Below, piece by piece: positions 26,579 through 35,910 of a stretch of DNA of 64,000 nucleotides. This DNA is from Mycolicibacterium phocaicum. Its GTDB lineage: Bacteria; Actinomycetota; Actinomycetes; Mycobacteriales; Mycobacteriaceae. The stretch spans positions 2,232,001 through 2,296,000 of the forward strand of contig NZ_AP022616.1 in the NCBI RefSeq assembly GCF_010731115.1. Reading direction: 5' to 3'. Each line of letters starts with the position of its first letter. Positions within the stretch are counted from its first letter, which is position 1. The translations under genes and the position numbers were made by a program. The notes under the pieces are model-generated. The model saw nothing but the letters and a program-made list of their open reading frames with translations. It was not told the origin of the DNA and ran no database searches.

Positions 26579-26896
26579 TTGTTTGGCGCGGGCATTACCA
26601 GGAGCCTCGTGGTTGCGACTGCAGCGATCGCATTGAGTTTGGGCTCGGCGGCGCCGGCACTCGCTGCGCCCGAGATGCAGAAATCGGCCCAGGCCACGAT
26701 CAGCGACCTGGAAGCACAAGGACTTCGGCCGATTCTCAACAAGGTCGGCAACGCACCTATCGAGGAATGCACGGTCATCGCGGTGCGGGAGGGCACCGCT
26801 GTCAAGCACTCCTGGATACAGCGAGGCCCGACCGGAAACGTCGGCAATCTCGTCCGGTATAAAACTGCGTACGTTGATCTCATGTGCAATCGATGA
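26579..26896 (+). CDS. Small secreted protein, paralogue of the 10542-10841 gene product
   Basis: A protein of about 105 residues with a Sec signal (SLVVATAAIALSLGSAAPALA, cleavage after ALA) and two Cys, in EECTVIAVREG and YVDLMCNR. This is the same pattern as the secreted protein at 10542-10841. I prefer the TTG start at 26579 because GGAAGGAAA lies upstream and the n-region is then short. The ATG at 26549 adds MRFKCWKEIQ without a ribosome site. Function unknown; cell-wall or extracellular location is inferred from the signal. Confidence 0.75.
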   Translation: MFGAGITRSLVVATAAIALSLGSAAPALAAPEMQKSAQATISDLEAQGLRPILNKVGNAPIEECTVIAVREGTAVKHSWIQRGPTGNVGNLVRYKTAYVDLMCNR

Positions 26897-26959
26897 ATAA
26901 TTCCAGCGGGGTTGAAAGCGGCGCGTCGACGTCAATTGGGGTCAACTAGTCTCTGACGA

Positions 26960-27322
26960 GTGACCCGCCAATTGACTTCACGCTGGGCGCTGGCCCTGCT
27001 GGCGGTGTGCGTTGTTTGCCTGATCGCCGCGAGCGCCGAATCGCGCACTCCCGCATTGCATACGCTCATCGGCGACGTCGCGGCCTACCACTGGGCCCTG
27101 ACTGGTACAGCTCTGTTGCTGGCTGCGATTTCGGGCAGTGTGGCCGATGCGAGTTGGCGCCGACGACGGCCCGCAATCCACACCACCACTAGGGCACAGA
27201 CGACGTACACGGCAATCGGCGGCATCATGCTCATCGCCGCATTGCTGTACCTGACGCTGGCCGTCTACAGTTTGATCTCGGCTCTGGATCCTGCTGGCGC
27301 CTTACTCGACTTGATCGGCTGA
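26960..27322 (+). CDS. Small integral membrane protein, unknown function
   Basis: A 120-residue protein with three hydrophobic segments: WALALLAVCVVCLIAAS (9-25), WALTGTALLLAAISGSV (45-61) and IGGIMLIAALLYLTLAVYSLI (89-109). A basic RRRRPAIH loop lies between the second and third. The start is GTG. A 9-bp inverted repeat (GTCAATTGG 26931-26939 / CCAATTGAC 26968-26976) straddles the start codon. I do not recognise a family. Confidence 0.6.
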   Translation: MTRQLTSRWALALLAVCVVCLIAASAESRTPALHTLIGDVAAYHWALTGTALLLAAISGSVADASWRRRRPAIHTTTRAQTTYTAIGGIMLIAALLYLTLAVYSLISALDPAGALLDLIG

Positions 27323-27393
27323 TTGCCGCCCTCGCCCCACCTTCGGCGCTTCGTCGTTGAAACCCGTTCAGGCCAGACGGTCACCCGAAACGC

Positions 27394-28131
27394 CTACGCG
27401 TGCCGCGACGTCACTCCCCCGTCGACCACAATCTGCGTCCCGGTGATGAACGACGCCTTGTGTGACATGAGGAACGCGACGGTCGCCCCGATCTCCTCGG
27501 GCTGCCCCAGCCGGCCCAACGGCGCCGCCGCCACGAACGCCGTCTTCACCTCTTCGACCGCCAAAGCATCTGCCAACATCGGCGTCTCGATGAAGCCGGG
27601 GCACACCGCGTTGACGCGAATCCCCAAGGGCCCCAACTGGCCTGCCATCGACCGGGTCAGGCCAAGCAGCCCGGCCTTCGACGCACAGTACGCCGGGATG
27701 AACGGATTGCCAACCAGCCCTTCGATACTCGAGATTCCCACGATCGCCGGGGCGGCGCCGGCAGCCAGCACCTTCTCGAAATGCGGCAGCAGCAGCTGGG
27801 CCAGCAGCGCCTGTGCGCGCAGGTTCACGTCGACGACGGCATCCCACGATTCGATGGTGAACATCCCGACCGGCTCCGGCAGCACCCGGCCCGCGGCGTG
27901 AACCAGTCCGTCGATGCCGTCCATCGCCGCGGCGGCCTGTCCGACGGCGGCGGCCATGGAGTCGGTGTCACTCACGTCGACGACGACGCCGTGCACCCCG
28001 AGCGATTCCGCGACCGCCACCACCGACGGCGAAATGTCGAACAGCGACACCGCGCGACCGTCAGCGATAAGCGCCTTGGCCGACGCCAGGCCGATACCGG
28101 ACGCACCGCCGGTGACCACCACACCACTCAT
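27394..28131 (-). CDS. Short-chain dehydrogenase/reductase
   Basis: A 245-residue classical SDR. The N-terminal NAD(P) motif is VVVTGGASGIGLASAKAL. Substrate/catalytic residues are Ser in IVGISSIEGLVG and the YxxxK in AYCASKAGLLG. The C-terminal DGG motif is ITGTQIVVDGGVTS. The Asp in SLFDISPSV after strand 2 suggests NAD rather than NADP. Substrate unknown. It is divergent from the PBP gene with about 125 bp between. Confidence 0.92.
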   Translation of the reverse strand: MSGVVVTGGASGIGLASAKALIADGRAVSLFDISPSVVAVAESLGVHGVVVDVSDTDSMAAAVGQAAAAMDGIDGLVHAAGRVLPEPVGMFTIESWDAVVDVNLRAQALLAQLLLPHFEKVLAAGAAPAIVGISSIEGLVGNPFIPAYCASKAGLLGLTRSMAGQLGPLGIRVNAVCPGFIETPMLADALAVEEVKTAFVAAAPLGRLGQPEEIGATVAFLMSHKASFITGTQIVVDGGVTSRHA

Positions 28132-28257
28132 GCCAGACCTTTCAATACGCTCCGCCTAGTAGCGGAATACCGACCGGCTCGGACACTACGCGATACCGGC
28201 CCGCCTCCGCGTTTCAACGCCGGAATTCATAGCCAGTCATGGTTGGCTCGAAGGGCC

Positions 28258-30039
28258 ATGACGAAACGTATTGCGCTGCTGCTGACCTGCACGCTGTTCC
28301 TCGGCTCCACCGCCTGCTCGATGTTCGGCGGCCCGGAACCCGCGGACGCCTTCAACGCGTTTGCTGATGCGTTGCACCGCAAGGACTCCGGCGCCGCCGC
28401 CAAGGACACCACCGACGCCGGCGCATCGGAACCGGCCATCAAGTCCATGTTCGACGGCATGGGCAAAAACGCCACCCTCGACGTCAAGGCCACCCCCGGC
28501 GACGGCGACAACAAGTCGACCGCCAAAATCGCCTACACCTGGTCATTCGGACCTGGACGCGAATTCCGTTACGACACAACGGCAATTGCCACCAAGGTCG
28601 GCGAGGACTGGAAAATCCGCTGGGCGCCGGCGCTTCTGCACCCGAAGCTCCGGCAGGGCGGTACGTTCCAGTTCAGCGAAGACAAAGCACTGCTGACGCC
28701 CGTCGTCGACCGCAACGGCCAACCGCTCCTCAGCTGGCAGACCGTCGGCGTCGTCACCCTCAGTCGCGACCACCTCGACTCCGCCGCGGCACTGGCCCCG
28801 GTGGTTGCCCGGTTCGACGACACCATCACCGGTGAGTCGATCACCAATGAGTTCAACGGAAATCAGGACGACCGCGTCACCGTCGTCAAGCTCCGCGAGG
28901 CAGACCTCGCCCAGGTCGCCGACGAACTCACGCAGATCCCCGGGGTCACCGTCACCAAGCAGGGCGCGCTGCTGACCACCGACCCGAACCTGCACTCGCC
29001 GGTCATCAGCGGGCTGCCCGAGGTCTGGCAGAAGGCCATCGACGCGACCGCCGGCTGGTCCGTCGATCTGGTCGACGATCAAGGGCAGCCCACCGACGAG
29101 CTCGCGAACAACGCCCCGGCGGACACCAAACCCGTCCGCACCACCCTGGACCCGCGACTGCAGCTCCTCGCGCAGCACGCCGTGTCCACCGATCCCCGCC
29201 CGACGGTCCTCCTCGCCATCGCGCCCAGCACCGGCGCCATCCTCGCGGCAGCGCAGAACGACGCCGCCAATGCGCAGGGACCCATCGCCTTCACCGGCCT
29301 GTACCCGCCGGGGTCGACGTTCAAGACCGTCACCACCGCCGCGGCGCTGCAGAAAGGGCTCGCGACGGCCGACACCCCCGAGCCCTGCCCGGGCACCGTG
29401 ACCATCGAGAACCGCACCATCCCCAACGAGGACAACTTCGACCTCGGCACCGTCCCGCTGGCGCAGGCCTTCGCGCATTCCTGCAACACGACCATGGCGG
29501 CGCTCGCCGACAAGCTTCCCGCCGACGCACTGCCCAACACCGCCAAGAACCTCGGCATCGGCGTCGATTTCGTCATCCCCGGCATCACGACGGTGACGGG
29601 CAAGGTGCCCAACGCCGACACCCCGGCCCAGCGCGTCGAGAATGGCATCGGCCAGGGCACCGTCACCGTCAGCCCGTTCGGGTTGGCGGTCGCCGAGGCC
29701 AGCCTCGCGCACGGTTCGACCATCACGCCGACGCTGCTGCCCGGCCAGGAGACCACGGCCAGCACGCCGTCGGAGCCTGTCGACAAGGCGACCGCCGATG
29801 CCCTGCGCGCCATGATGCGGCTGACCGTCACCGAGGGCACCGCGGCCGCGCTCAAGGACATCGACGGCCTCGGCGGCAAGACCGGCACCGCGGAATTCGG
29901 CGACAACACGCACTCGCACGGCTGGTTCGCCGGCATCGTCGGGGACCTGGCGTTCGCGACGCTGGTGGTCGGTGGGGATTCGTCGGCGCCCGCGGTGGCC
30001 GTCAGCGGCGACTTTGTGCGGCCAGCGCTGGCCGGGTGA
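28258..30039 (+). CDS. Penicillin-binding lipoprotein (PbpLipo-like transpeptidase)
   Basis: A 593-residue lipoprotein; the lipobox ends at Cys20 (LGSTAC). Residues about 25-135 form the MecA_N/NTF2-like domain, followed by a dimerisation region and a transpeptidase domain. The active-site motifs are complete: S353-TFK in PPGSTFKT, S408-C-N in AHSCNTT and K541-TG in GGKTGTAE. It should cross-link peptidoglycan outside the membrane. The architecture matches M. tuberculosis Rv2864c. The next gene starts 48 bp downstream and may be coupled to it functionally. Confidence 0.93.
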   Translation: MTKRIALLLTCTLFLGSTACSMFGGPEPADAFNAFADALHRKDSGAAAKDTTDAGASEPAIKSMFDGMGKNATLDVKATPGDGDNKSTAKIAYTWSFGPGREFRYDTTAIATKVGEDWKIRWAPALLHPKLRQGGTFQFSEDKALLTPVVDRNGQPLLSWQTVGVVTLSRDHLDSAAALAPVVARFDDTITGESITNEFNGNQDDRVTVVKLREADLAQVADELTQIPGVTVTKQGALLTTDPNLHSPVISGLPEVWQKAIDATAGWSVDLVDDQGQPTDELANNAPADTKPVRTTLDPRLQLLAQHAVSTDPRPTVLLAIAPSTGAILAAAQNDAANAQGPIAFTGLYPPGSTFKTVTTAAALQKGLATADTPEPCPGTVTIENRTIPNEDNFDLGTVPLAQAFAHSCNTTMAALADKLPADALPNTAKNLGIGVDFVIPGITTVTGKVPNADTPAQRVENGIGQGTVTVSPFGLAVAEASLAHGSTITPTLLPGQETTASTPSEPVDKATADALRAMMRLTVTEGTAAALKDIDGLGGKTGTAEFGDNTHSHGWFAGIVGDLAFATLVVGGDSSAPAVAVSGDFVRPALAG

Positions 30040-30087
30040 CGGCGTGCCAATTTCACCAACTGGCCCGGTCCTTGGGATCCTTAGCTG

Positions 30088-32451
30088 ATGCGGGTTGACG
30101 GACGCGAGGTCGCGGTCTCGGGCAGCCTGCTGCAACCGATCACCCGCCGGACCAACGACATCCTGCGGCTGGTGGCCGCGACGGCCTTCCTGGTCACTGT
30201 CGTCACCAGCTCGCTGATCACCCGCAACGACTGGGTGCGGCTGGAGCGGTCGGTGTCGCGGATCGTCGGCGTGCTCACGCCGACGCAGTCGAACCTCGTC
30301 TACATCGCCTACGCCATCGCGATCCTGGCCCTGCCGTTCGTCATCCTGTTGAGCCTGTTGGTCACCAAGCAGTGGAAGCTGCTCGGTCCGTATGCCGCGG
30401 CCGGGTTGATCGCGGTGCTGTCGCTGTCCATCAACTCCAACGGCATCGCGGCGCCGAACTGGCACTTCGACCTGTCCGATCGACTCAACACCGTCTTCTC
30501 CCAGTTCCTCGACGACCCGCGCTGGATCGCCCTGCTCGCCGCGGTGCTCACGGTGTCGGGGCCCTGGCAGCCGGCCCGGTTGCGGCGCTGGTGGTGGACG
30601 CTGCTGCTGGCGTTCGTGCCGATCCACCTGGTGGTCAGCGCCATCGTGCCGGCCCGGTCGCTGTTGGGTCTGGCCGTCGGCTGGTTCGTCGGGGCGCTGG
30701 TGGTTCTGGTCAGCGGCACCCCGGCGCTCGAAGTTCCGCTGGTCGGCTCGGTGCAGGCGTTGGCCCGCCGCCAGTTCGAGGTGTCGGCGCTGACGGTCAT
30801 CCGCCCGGCTGGGACCGGGCCGCTGGTGCTCAGCGCCGATTCGGCCGACGGCACCCGCGCCGTCGTCGAGCTCTACGGGCCGAACCAGCGGGTGGGCGGC
30901 GCCATGAGCCAGCTCTGGCGCAAGATCACCCTCCGCAACGACGAGACCGGTCCCCTGCAGACCTCCATGCGCCGCGCCGTCGAGCATCGCGCCCTGATGA
31001 CCATCGCCGTCGGCGACCTCGAACTCGCCAACACCCGGACCGTGGCGCTGGCGGCCCTCGACCGTGGCTGGACGATGTTCGCGCACACCCCGGCAACCGG
31101 AATCCCGCTGACCACCGAGACACCGGTCTCCGATGTGTGGCAGGCGCTGCACGCCCTGCACCACCACCAGATCTCCCATGGCGACCTGCGGGCCTGCGAA
31201 CTGACGGTCGACGGCCGCACGGTCCTGTTCGGCGGGTTGGGCAATTCCGAGTACGGCGCGTCCGATGTGCAGCTGCAGTCCGACATGGCGCAACTGCTGG
31301 TGACGACGACCGCCATGTACGGCGCCGAGCCGGCCGTGGCCGCGGCCATCGAGCAGTTCGGCGAGGACACCGTGCTGACGGCGTCGCGACGGCTGACCAA
31401 GTCCGCGATGCCGCTGCGGCTCCGCGAGTCGCTGCCCGACTCCCGCGCCGTCATCACCGCGGCCCGCGACCAGGTGAAGCACCAGACCGGTGCCGACCGC
31501 ATCCAGACCGAGACCATCACCCGCTTCACCCGCAACCAGGTCATCCAGCTGGTCCTGCTCATCGCGCTGGTGTACGTCGCCTACCCGTTCATCAGCACGG
31601 TGCCGACGTTCTTCTCCGAGCTGCGCTCCGCCAACTGGTGGTGGGCGTTGCTCGGCCTGGCGGTGTCAGCGCTGACGTATGTCGGTGCGGCCGCGGCGCT
31701 GTGGGCCAGCGCGTCGGAGTCGGTGAACTTCGGGAAGCTGACCATCATGCAGGTGGCCAACACCTTCGCCGCGACGACGACGCCCGCCGGCGTCGGTGGC
31801 CTGGCGCTGAGCACCCGGTTCCTGCAGAAGGCCGGGCTCGGTGCGGTGCGGGCGACGACCGCCGTGGCGCTGCAGCAGTCGGTGCAGGTGCTCACCCACG
31901 TCGCGCTGCTGATCTTCTTCAGTGCGGCCGCGGGCGCATCGGCCGACCTGTCGCATTTCGTGCCGTCGTCGACCGTGCTGTACCTGCTCGCCGGCGCGGC
32001 CCTCGGCGTGGTCGGCACGTTCATGCTGGTGCCGCGGGCCCGGCGCTGGCTCGGCACCGCGGTGCGCCCCCGGCTGGCCGAGGTGTGGGCCGACCTGGTC
32101 GAGCTGGCGCGCGAGCCGCAGCGCCTCGGATTGATCGTGTTGGGTTGTGCCACAGGAACTCTGGGCCGCGCGCTGGCCCTGTGGGCGAGCGTCGAGGCGT
32201 TCGGCGGGTCGACGTCGTTCGTGACGGTGTGTGTCGTGACGATGATCGGCGGGACGCTCGCATCAGCGGCGCCCACACCCGGTGGTGTCGGCGCGGTGGA
32301 GGCCGCGCTGATCGGTGGGCTGGCCGCGTTCGGCCTGCCCGCTGCGGTCGCGGTGCCGTCGGTGCTGCTCTACCGGGTGCTGACGTGCTGGCTGCCGGTG
32401 TTCATCGGCTGGCCGGTCATGCGCTGGCTGACCAACAACGACATGATCTAG
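30088..32451 (+). CDS. Multi-pass membrane protein with kinase-like segment and YbhN/LPG-synthase-type domain
   Basis: A 787-residue protein in three parts. The N-terminus (1-215) has about six membrane helices. The middle (225-470) is cytosolic, with a protein-kinase-like catalytic loop remnant HHHQISHGDLRACELTVDGRTVLFGGLG. The C-terminus (475-787) is an AglD/YbhN-type flippase-like domain (NTFAATTTPAGVGGLALSTRF, SAAPTPGGVGAVEAALIGGL). The catalytic loop reads HGDLRACEL where kinases have HxDxxxxN, so activity is doubtful. A role in envelope lipid or lipid-linked precursor transport is inferred from domain type and the adjacent PBP gene. Confidence 0.82.
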   Translation: MRVDGREVAVSGSLLQPITRRTNDILRLVAATAFLVTVVTSSLITRNDWVRLERSVSRIVGVLTPTQSNLVYIAYAIAILALPFVILLSLLVTKQWKLLGPYAAAGLIAVLSLSINSNGIAAPNWHFDLSDRLNTVFSQFLDDPRWIALLAAVLTVSGPWQPARLRRWWWTLLLAFVPIHLVVSAIVPARSLLGLAVGWFVGALVVLVSGTPALEVPLVGSVQALARRQFEVSALTVIRPAGTGPLVLSADSADGTRAVVELYGPNQRVGGAMSQLWRKITLRNDETGPLQTSMRRAVEHRALMTIAVGDLELANTRTVALAALDRGWTMFAHTPATGIPLTTETPVSDVWQALHALHHHQISHGDLRACELTVDGRTVLFGGLGNSEYGASDVQLQSDMAQLLVTTTAMYGAEPAVAAAIEQFGEDTVLTASRRLTKSAMPLRLRESLPDSRAVITAARDQVKHQTGADRIQTETITRFTRNQVIQLVLLIALVYVAYPFISTVPTFFSELRSANWWWALLGLAVSALTYVGAAAALWASASESVNFGKLTIMQVANTFAATTTPAGVGGLALSTRFLQKAGLGAVRATTAVALQQSVQVLTHVALLIFFSAAAGASADLSHFVPSSTVLYLLAGAALGVVGTFMLVPRARRWLGTAVRPRLAEVWADLVELAREPQRLGLIVLGCATGTLGRALALWASVEAFGGSTSFVTVCVVTMIGGTLASAAPTPGGVGAVEAALIGGLAAFGLPAAVAVPSVLLYRVLTCWLPVFIGWPVMRWLTNNDMI

Positions 32452-32513
32452 GACGCCTGGTGGCGTGTCTGCCTCCGGCGTGTCGGTCTGTCTTGCGACA
32501 CATACGATCTGAA

Positions 32514-32553
32514 GCCGTCAACTTTCCCTGACGGGTCAGGGAAAGTTGACGGC
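32514..32553. terminator. Bidirectional hairpin terminator
   Basis: Perfect 18-bp arms (32514-32531 and 32536-32553) with a 4-nt loop lie between the convergent membrane-protein and DUF305 genes. There is no U-tract. The outer arm sequence AGCCGTCAA is shared with the palindrome at 43093-43132. Confidence 0.8.
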
Positions 32554-32601
32554 TCCCAGCGAACGTTGCCAACAGAGAGCGGTGCCGAAGCCAGCCTCGC
32601 T

Positions 32602-33255
32602 TTACATCTTGGCGAGCATGCCGTTCATCGTGGTGATCTCGGCCTGCTGCGCTGTGACGATCGCCTGAGCCATGGCCTTGGCGTCGGCGTTGGTGCCGTT
32701 CTTCAGCTCGTCGTTGGCCATGGTGATCGCGCCCTGGTGATGCTCGACCATCATCTGCAGCCACATCTTGTCGAACGCCGCGCCCGACAGGCCCGTCAGC
32801 TCGGTCATCTGCTGCGGGGTCATCAGGCCCGGCATCGAGTGGCTCATGGTGGCCGACGGCGCGGGCTTGCCGAAGCCCGCGAGCAGCGTCGTCATCTGCT
32901 GCATCTCGGGGGCCTGCGCCTTTTCGATGGCCGCGGCGAGGTCCTTGACCTGCTGGTTCTGCGAGCGGGTCGGGACCAGCTTGGCCATCTCGACGGCCTG
33001 CGCGTGATGCGGGTACATCATCTGCAGGAACATGACGTCGGCGTCGTTGAAGTTGGCGGCCGGCGCGGCGCTGGTGCTGGAACCCGACATCCCCGGCATC
33101 GAGTGCCCGGACATGTCGTGGCCCGACATCGGCATGGACGACGTGGTGGCGGAGACCGTGGAGGCCTGCTCGTTCGGCGGGCTACAGGCCGCGAGCGCGA
33201 TGGCAGCGGCGGTTCCGGCTGCAACAGCGGTGGCGATAGATGCGATTTTGAACAT
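32602..33255 (-). CDS. DUF305 lipoprotein, Met/His-rich
   Basis: A 217-residue lipoprotein; its lipobox is IALAACS. A Met/His/Ser linker (SSMPMSGHDMSGHSMPGMSG) precedes the DUF305 ferritin-like repeats VMFLQMMYPHHAQAVEMAKLV and MWLQMMVEHHQGAITMANDEL. Exported DUF305 proteins with such Met/His motifs are often linked to copper handling. The gene follows the His-rich membrane gene by 48 nt, and the pair lies behind a copper-repressor-like box. ATG 33255 is chosen because the signal peptide begins there. Confidence 0.9.
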   Translation of the reverse strand: MFKIASIATAVAAGTAAAIALAACSPPNEQASTVSATTSSMPMSGHDMSGHSMPGMSGSSTSAAPAANFNDADVMFLQMMYPHHAQAVEMAKLVPTRSQNQQVKDLAAAIEKAQAPEMQQMTTLLAGFGKPAPSATMSHSMPGLMTPQQMTELTGLSGAAFDKMWLQMMVEHHQGAITMANDELKNGTNADAKAMAQAIVTAQQAEITTMNGMLAKM

Positions 33256-33302
33256 GGTTGAACTCCTTGAGAATTGGATGGGTTGTCGCGGGGCGCGGCC
33301 CA

Positions 33303-33686
33303 TCAGATTCGAAGGAGCGTCAGTTCCGCGAGGGTGAGCACCGTCCACGGCGGGGCTCTTTGCCTGCGCCGCAACGCCTGTCGAATGCGCGCCTGCACGT
33401 TCTGCTCAGGCGCGACACCGAGCCAGTACAGCAAAGCCAGGCCCAGGATGGTCAGCAGCTCGGACAGGATGAAGACGCAGGCGTGAAAACCGTTGTGCCC
33501 GCTGCAATCGCAGGCATCCGACAAGGACGCTTGCGCGGCCGGGTCACTCGCATGGTGATGGACGGCCGCCTGCGCGTGATGCGACGGTGCGTGCGTCGAC
33601 GTGACGATCAGCGAATGCATGCCGATGATGCCCGCGATCAGGACGAGCATGCCGACGACGCGCAGTCGCGTGCTGCCATGCGTCAC
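33303..33686 (-). CDS. His-rich membrane protein, DUF6153-like
   Basis: A 127-residue protein starting at GTG 33686. There is an N-terminal membrane helix (VVGMLVLIAGIIGMHSLIV), a His-rich extracytoplasmic segment (HAPSHHAQAAVHHHASD), a Cys-His cluster (DACDCSGHNGFHACVF) and a second membrane helix (ILSELLTILGLALLYWLG). The His/Cys content suggests metal binding, probably copper. It probably shares an operon with the DUF305 gene. Confidence 0.75.
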   Translation of the reverse strand: MTHGSTRLRVVGMLVLIAGIIGMHSLIVTSTHAPSHHAQAAVHHHASDPAAQASLSDACDCSGHNGFHACVFILSELLTILGLALLYWLGVAPEQNVQARIRQALRRRQRAPPWTVLTLAELTLLRI

Positions 33687-33725
33687 ATCGGCCTCCGGTT
33701 CGGGTTATCGGTATGCCGGCCATAG

Positions 33726-33740
33726 TACCCGAGGGGGGTA
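33726..33740. promoter_or_regulatory. Copper-repressor-like box (CsoR/RicR type)
   Basis: TACCC-N5-GGGTA (33726-33740) lies about 40 nt upstream of the GTG of the His-rich membrane gene. The pattern resembles the TACCC...GGGTA palindromes bound by mycobacterial copper repressors. Regulation by such a repressor is inferred; no repressor gene is present nearby. Confidence 0.5.
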
Positions 33741-33890
33741 TATCTCCGGGAAAATTTCGCGGCGGGTGTCGGCGGGACCGCGTCCCACCACACATCGCCG
33801 GTGGGCCGCGTCACATCGCCGTTCCCGCAGTGGTGACTTTCATAATTGTCTGACTCGTCGGTTAGTTAGATCCGCTATTAGTGTCGACAT

Positions 33891-35715
33891 ATGGGTCGGG
33901 AAGCCTTGAGTCACAGCATCATTGGCGCGGCGGAGTCGCTGGAGCAATACGTTCAGCCGGACGGCAGGATCGTCATACCGGACGGCATCACGCTGACGTC
34001 GTTCCTGGAACGCAACCGCGCGGCGATGGGCGACAGCCCGTCGTACCGGTTCATCGACTACGCACAGAACCCCGATGGCGAGATCGTCGAACTCAGCTGG
34101 AACGGCCTCTGGAGCCAGGTCAATGCCGTCGCGGCCCGGCTGCAGCAGGTGACCAAGCCACGCGACCGGGTGGCGATCCTCGCGCCGCAGGGCGTCGACT
34201 ACGTCGCGGCGTTCTTCGCGGCCGTCCACGCCGGGAACATCGCCGTGCCGCTGTTCGCCCCGGCCCTCGCCGGGCACACCGAGCGCCTCGCCGCGGTGCT
34301 GGCCGACGCCAAGCCGTCCGCGGTCCTCACCACGACCGCTGCCGCCGAAGCGGTCCGCGCGTTCATCAAGACCCTGCCCGCGGCGCAGCGCCCGCGGGTC
34401 ATCGCCGTCGACGCCGTCCCCGGCACGCTGGCCGACATGCACGTCGATCCGGGCTCGCGCACCGACGACGTCGCCTACCTGCAGTACACGTCGGGGTCGA
34501 CGCGCACCCCCGCCGGTGTCGAGATCACGCATCGCAACGTGTGCACCAACGTCATTCAGATGATCCTGGCCGGTGGCCTGGACACCGACATCCGCAGCGT
34601 CAGCTGGCTGCCGCTGTACCACGACATGGGTCTGATCATGATCATGTTCCCCGCGCTGTGCGGCGGCCAGATCAGCCTGATGGACCCCATGGCGTTCGTC
34701 CGACGGCCGTACCGCTGGATCCGGCGACTGGCCGACGAGGCCGCGCACGGCCGGACTTTCGCCGCCGCACCGAATTTCGCGTTCGAGTTGTGTGCGCAGC
34801 GCGGCCTGCCGCCGGCCGACGAACCGCTGGACCTCAGCAATGTCGTGACACTGCTCAACGGCTCCGAGCCGGTGACGCTACCGTCCATCGAGCAGTTCAT
34901 GGAGGCCTTCAAGCCGTTCGGGCTGCCCGAGACCGTAGTGAAGCCGTCGTACGGCATGGCCGAGGCAAACACTGTCGGTCGCCAGCATCGGTGCCGACGA
35001 AAAGCCCTGCGCCACATACCTGGACCGCGAGGAACTCGCCGCGGGCCGGGCCGTGGTGGCGGGCCGGCATGCCGACGGCGCGGTTCCCCACGTGTCGTGC
35101 GGGCGGGCCATCCCCGATCAGTGGGTGACCATCGTGACCCCCGACGGCGACGAGGCCGCCGACGGCACGGTCGGTGAAATCTGGTTGCACGGCAACAACA
35201 TCGGGCAGGGCTACTTCGGCCGGCCCGAGGAGTCGGAGCGGGTGTTCGGCAACAAGCTGCAGACCCGACAGACCGTCAGCCACGCCGACGGCGCCGAGGA
35301 CAACGCATTGTGGTTGGCCACAGGCGATCTGGGCGTCTACGTGGGTGGCGAATTGTTCGTCACCGGCCGGATCAAGGATCTGGTGATCGTCGACGGGCGC
35401 AACCACTACCCGCAGGACATCGAGGCGACGGTCAGCCGCGCGTCGTCCGCGGTGCGGTCCGGCTATGTGACAGCCTTTGCTGTGCCAGGAGATTCGGGCG
35501 AGCAACTGGTCGTGATCGCCGAGCGCGCGGTAGGCGCGGGACGTGCCGAGTTGGAGCCCGTCGCCGAGGCCGTGCGGGCCGCAGTGTCGCGTCACCATCA
35601 GGTTCGAGTGGCCGACGTGCGACTCGTTGCAGCCGGGCGCATCCCGCGGACGACGTCGGGAAAGCTGGCCCGCAGTGCGGCGCGGGCGGAGTTTCTCTCC
35701 GGTCAATTCGACTAG
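33891..35715 (+). pseudogene. Fatty-acyl-AMP ligase (FadD type), broken by a +1 frameshift
   Basis: The first frame gives a normal FAAL N-terminus: the P-loop-like YLQYTSGSTRTPAG, then SWLPLYHDMGLI and VKPSYGMAEA. At the AAA at 34967-34969 one extra A shifts the frame. Dropping it gives MAEATLSVASIGADEKP and an uninterrupted run to the stop at 35715, including LATGDLGVYVGGELFVTGR and RIPRTTSGKLAR. The intact enzyme would be 607 residues and would activate fatty acids as acyl-adenylates for polyketide or lipid synthesis. This is either a true recent mutation or a sequencing error. Confidence 0.88.
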
Positions 35716-35910
35716 CCGTCAATTGGCTCGGCAAATGTTGCGGCACTGTCGAATTGGGGCCGGCGCAGTCTACTGAGGCACAAGTTGTCAGGAGTTAACA
35801 GAACGTTATTTGTCGATCGCGCCAATTTGCACCGTTGTGGTCCCCGCTCGTGTTGGATGTCGGGTGTAGCCCCCGGGTAGGGCTCATTTTCCGCCGATGG
35901 GAGCACCGAG

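Noticed and set aside
26931..26976. 9-bp inverted repeat GTCAATTGG/CCAATTGAC around the start of the small membrane protein gene
   Set aside because: It is short and widely spaced; without conservation it is not strong enough to call an operator.
28543..31482. Very long open frame on the minus strand opposite the PBP and flippase-like genes
   Set aside because: It is a by-product of high GC at third positions; its translation is low-complexity and the opposite strand encodes complete families with all motifs.
33726..33740. TACCC...GGGTA considered as a SigF -10 region
   Set aside because: No GTTT or GGTTT box lies 15-17 nt upstream on either strand, so a metal-repressor box fits better.
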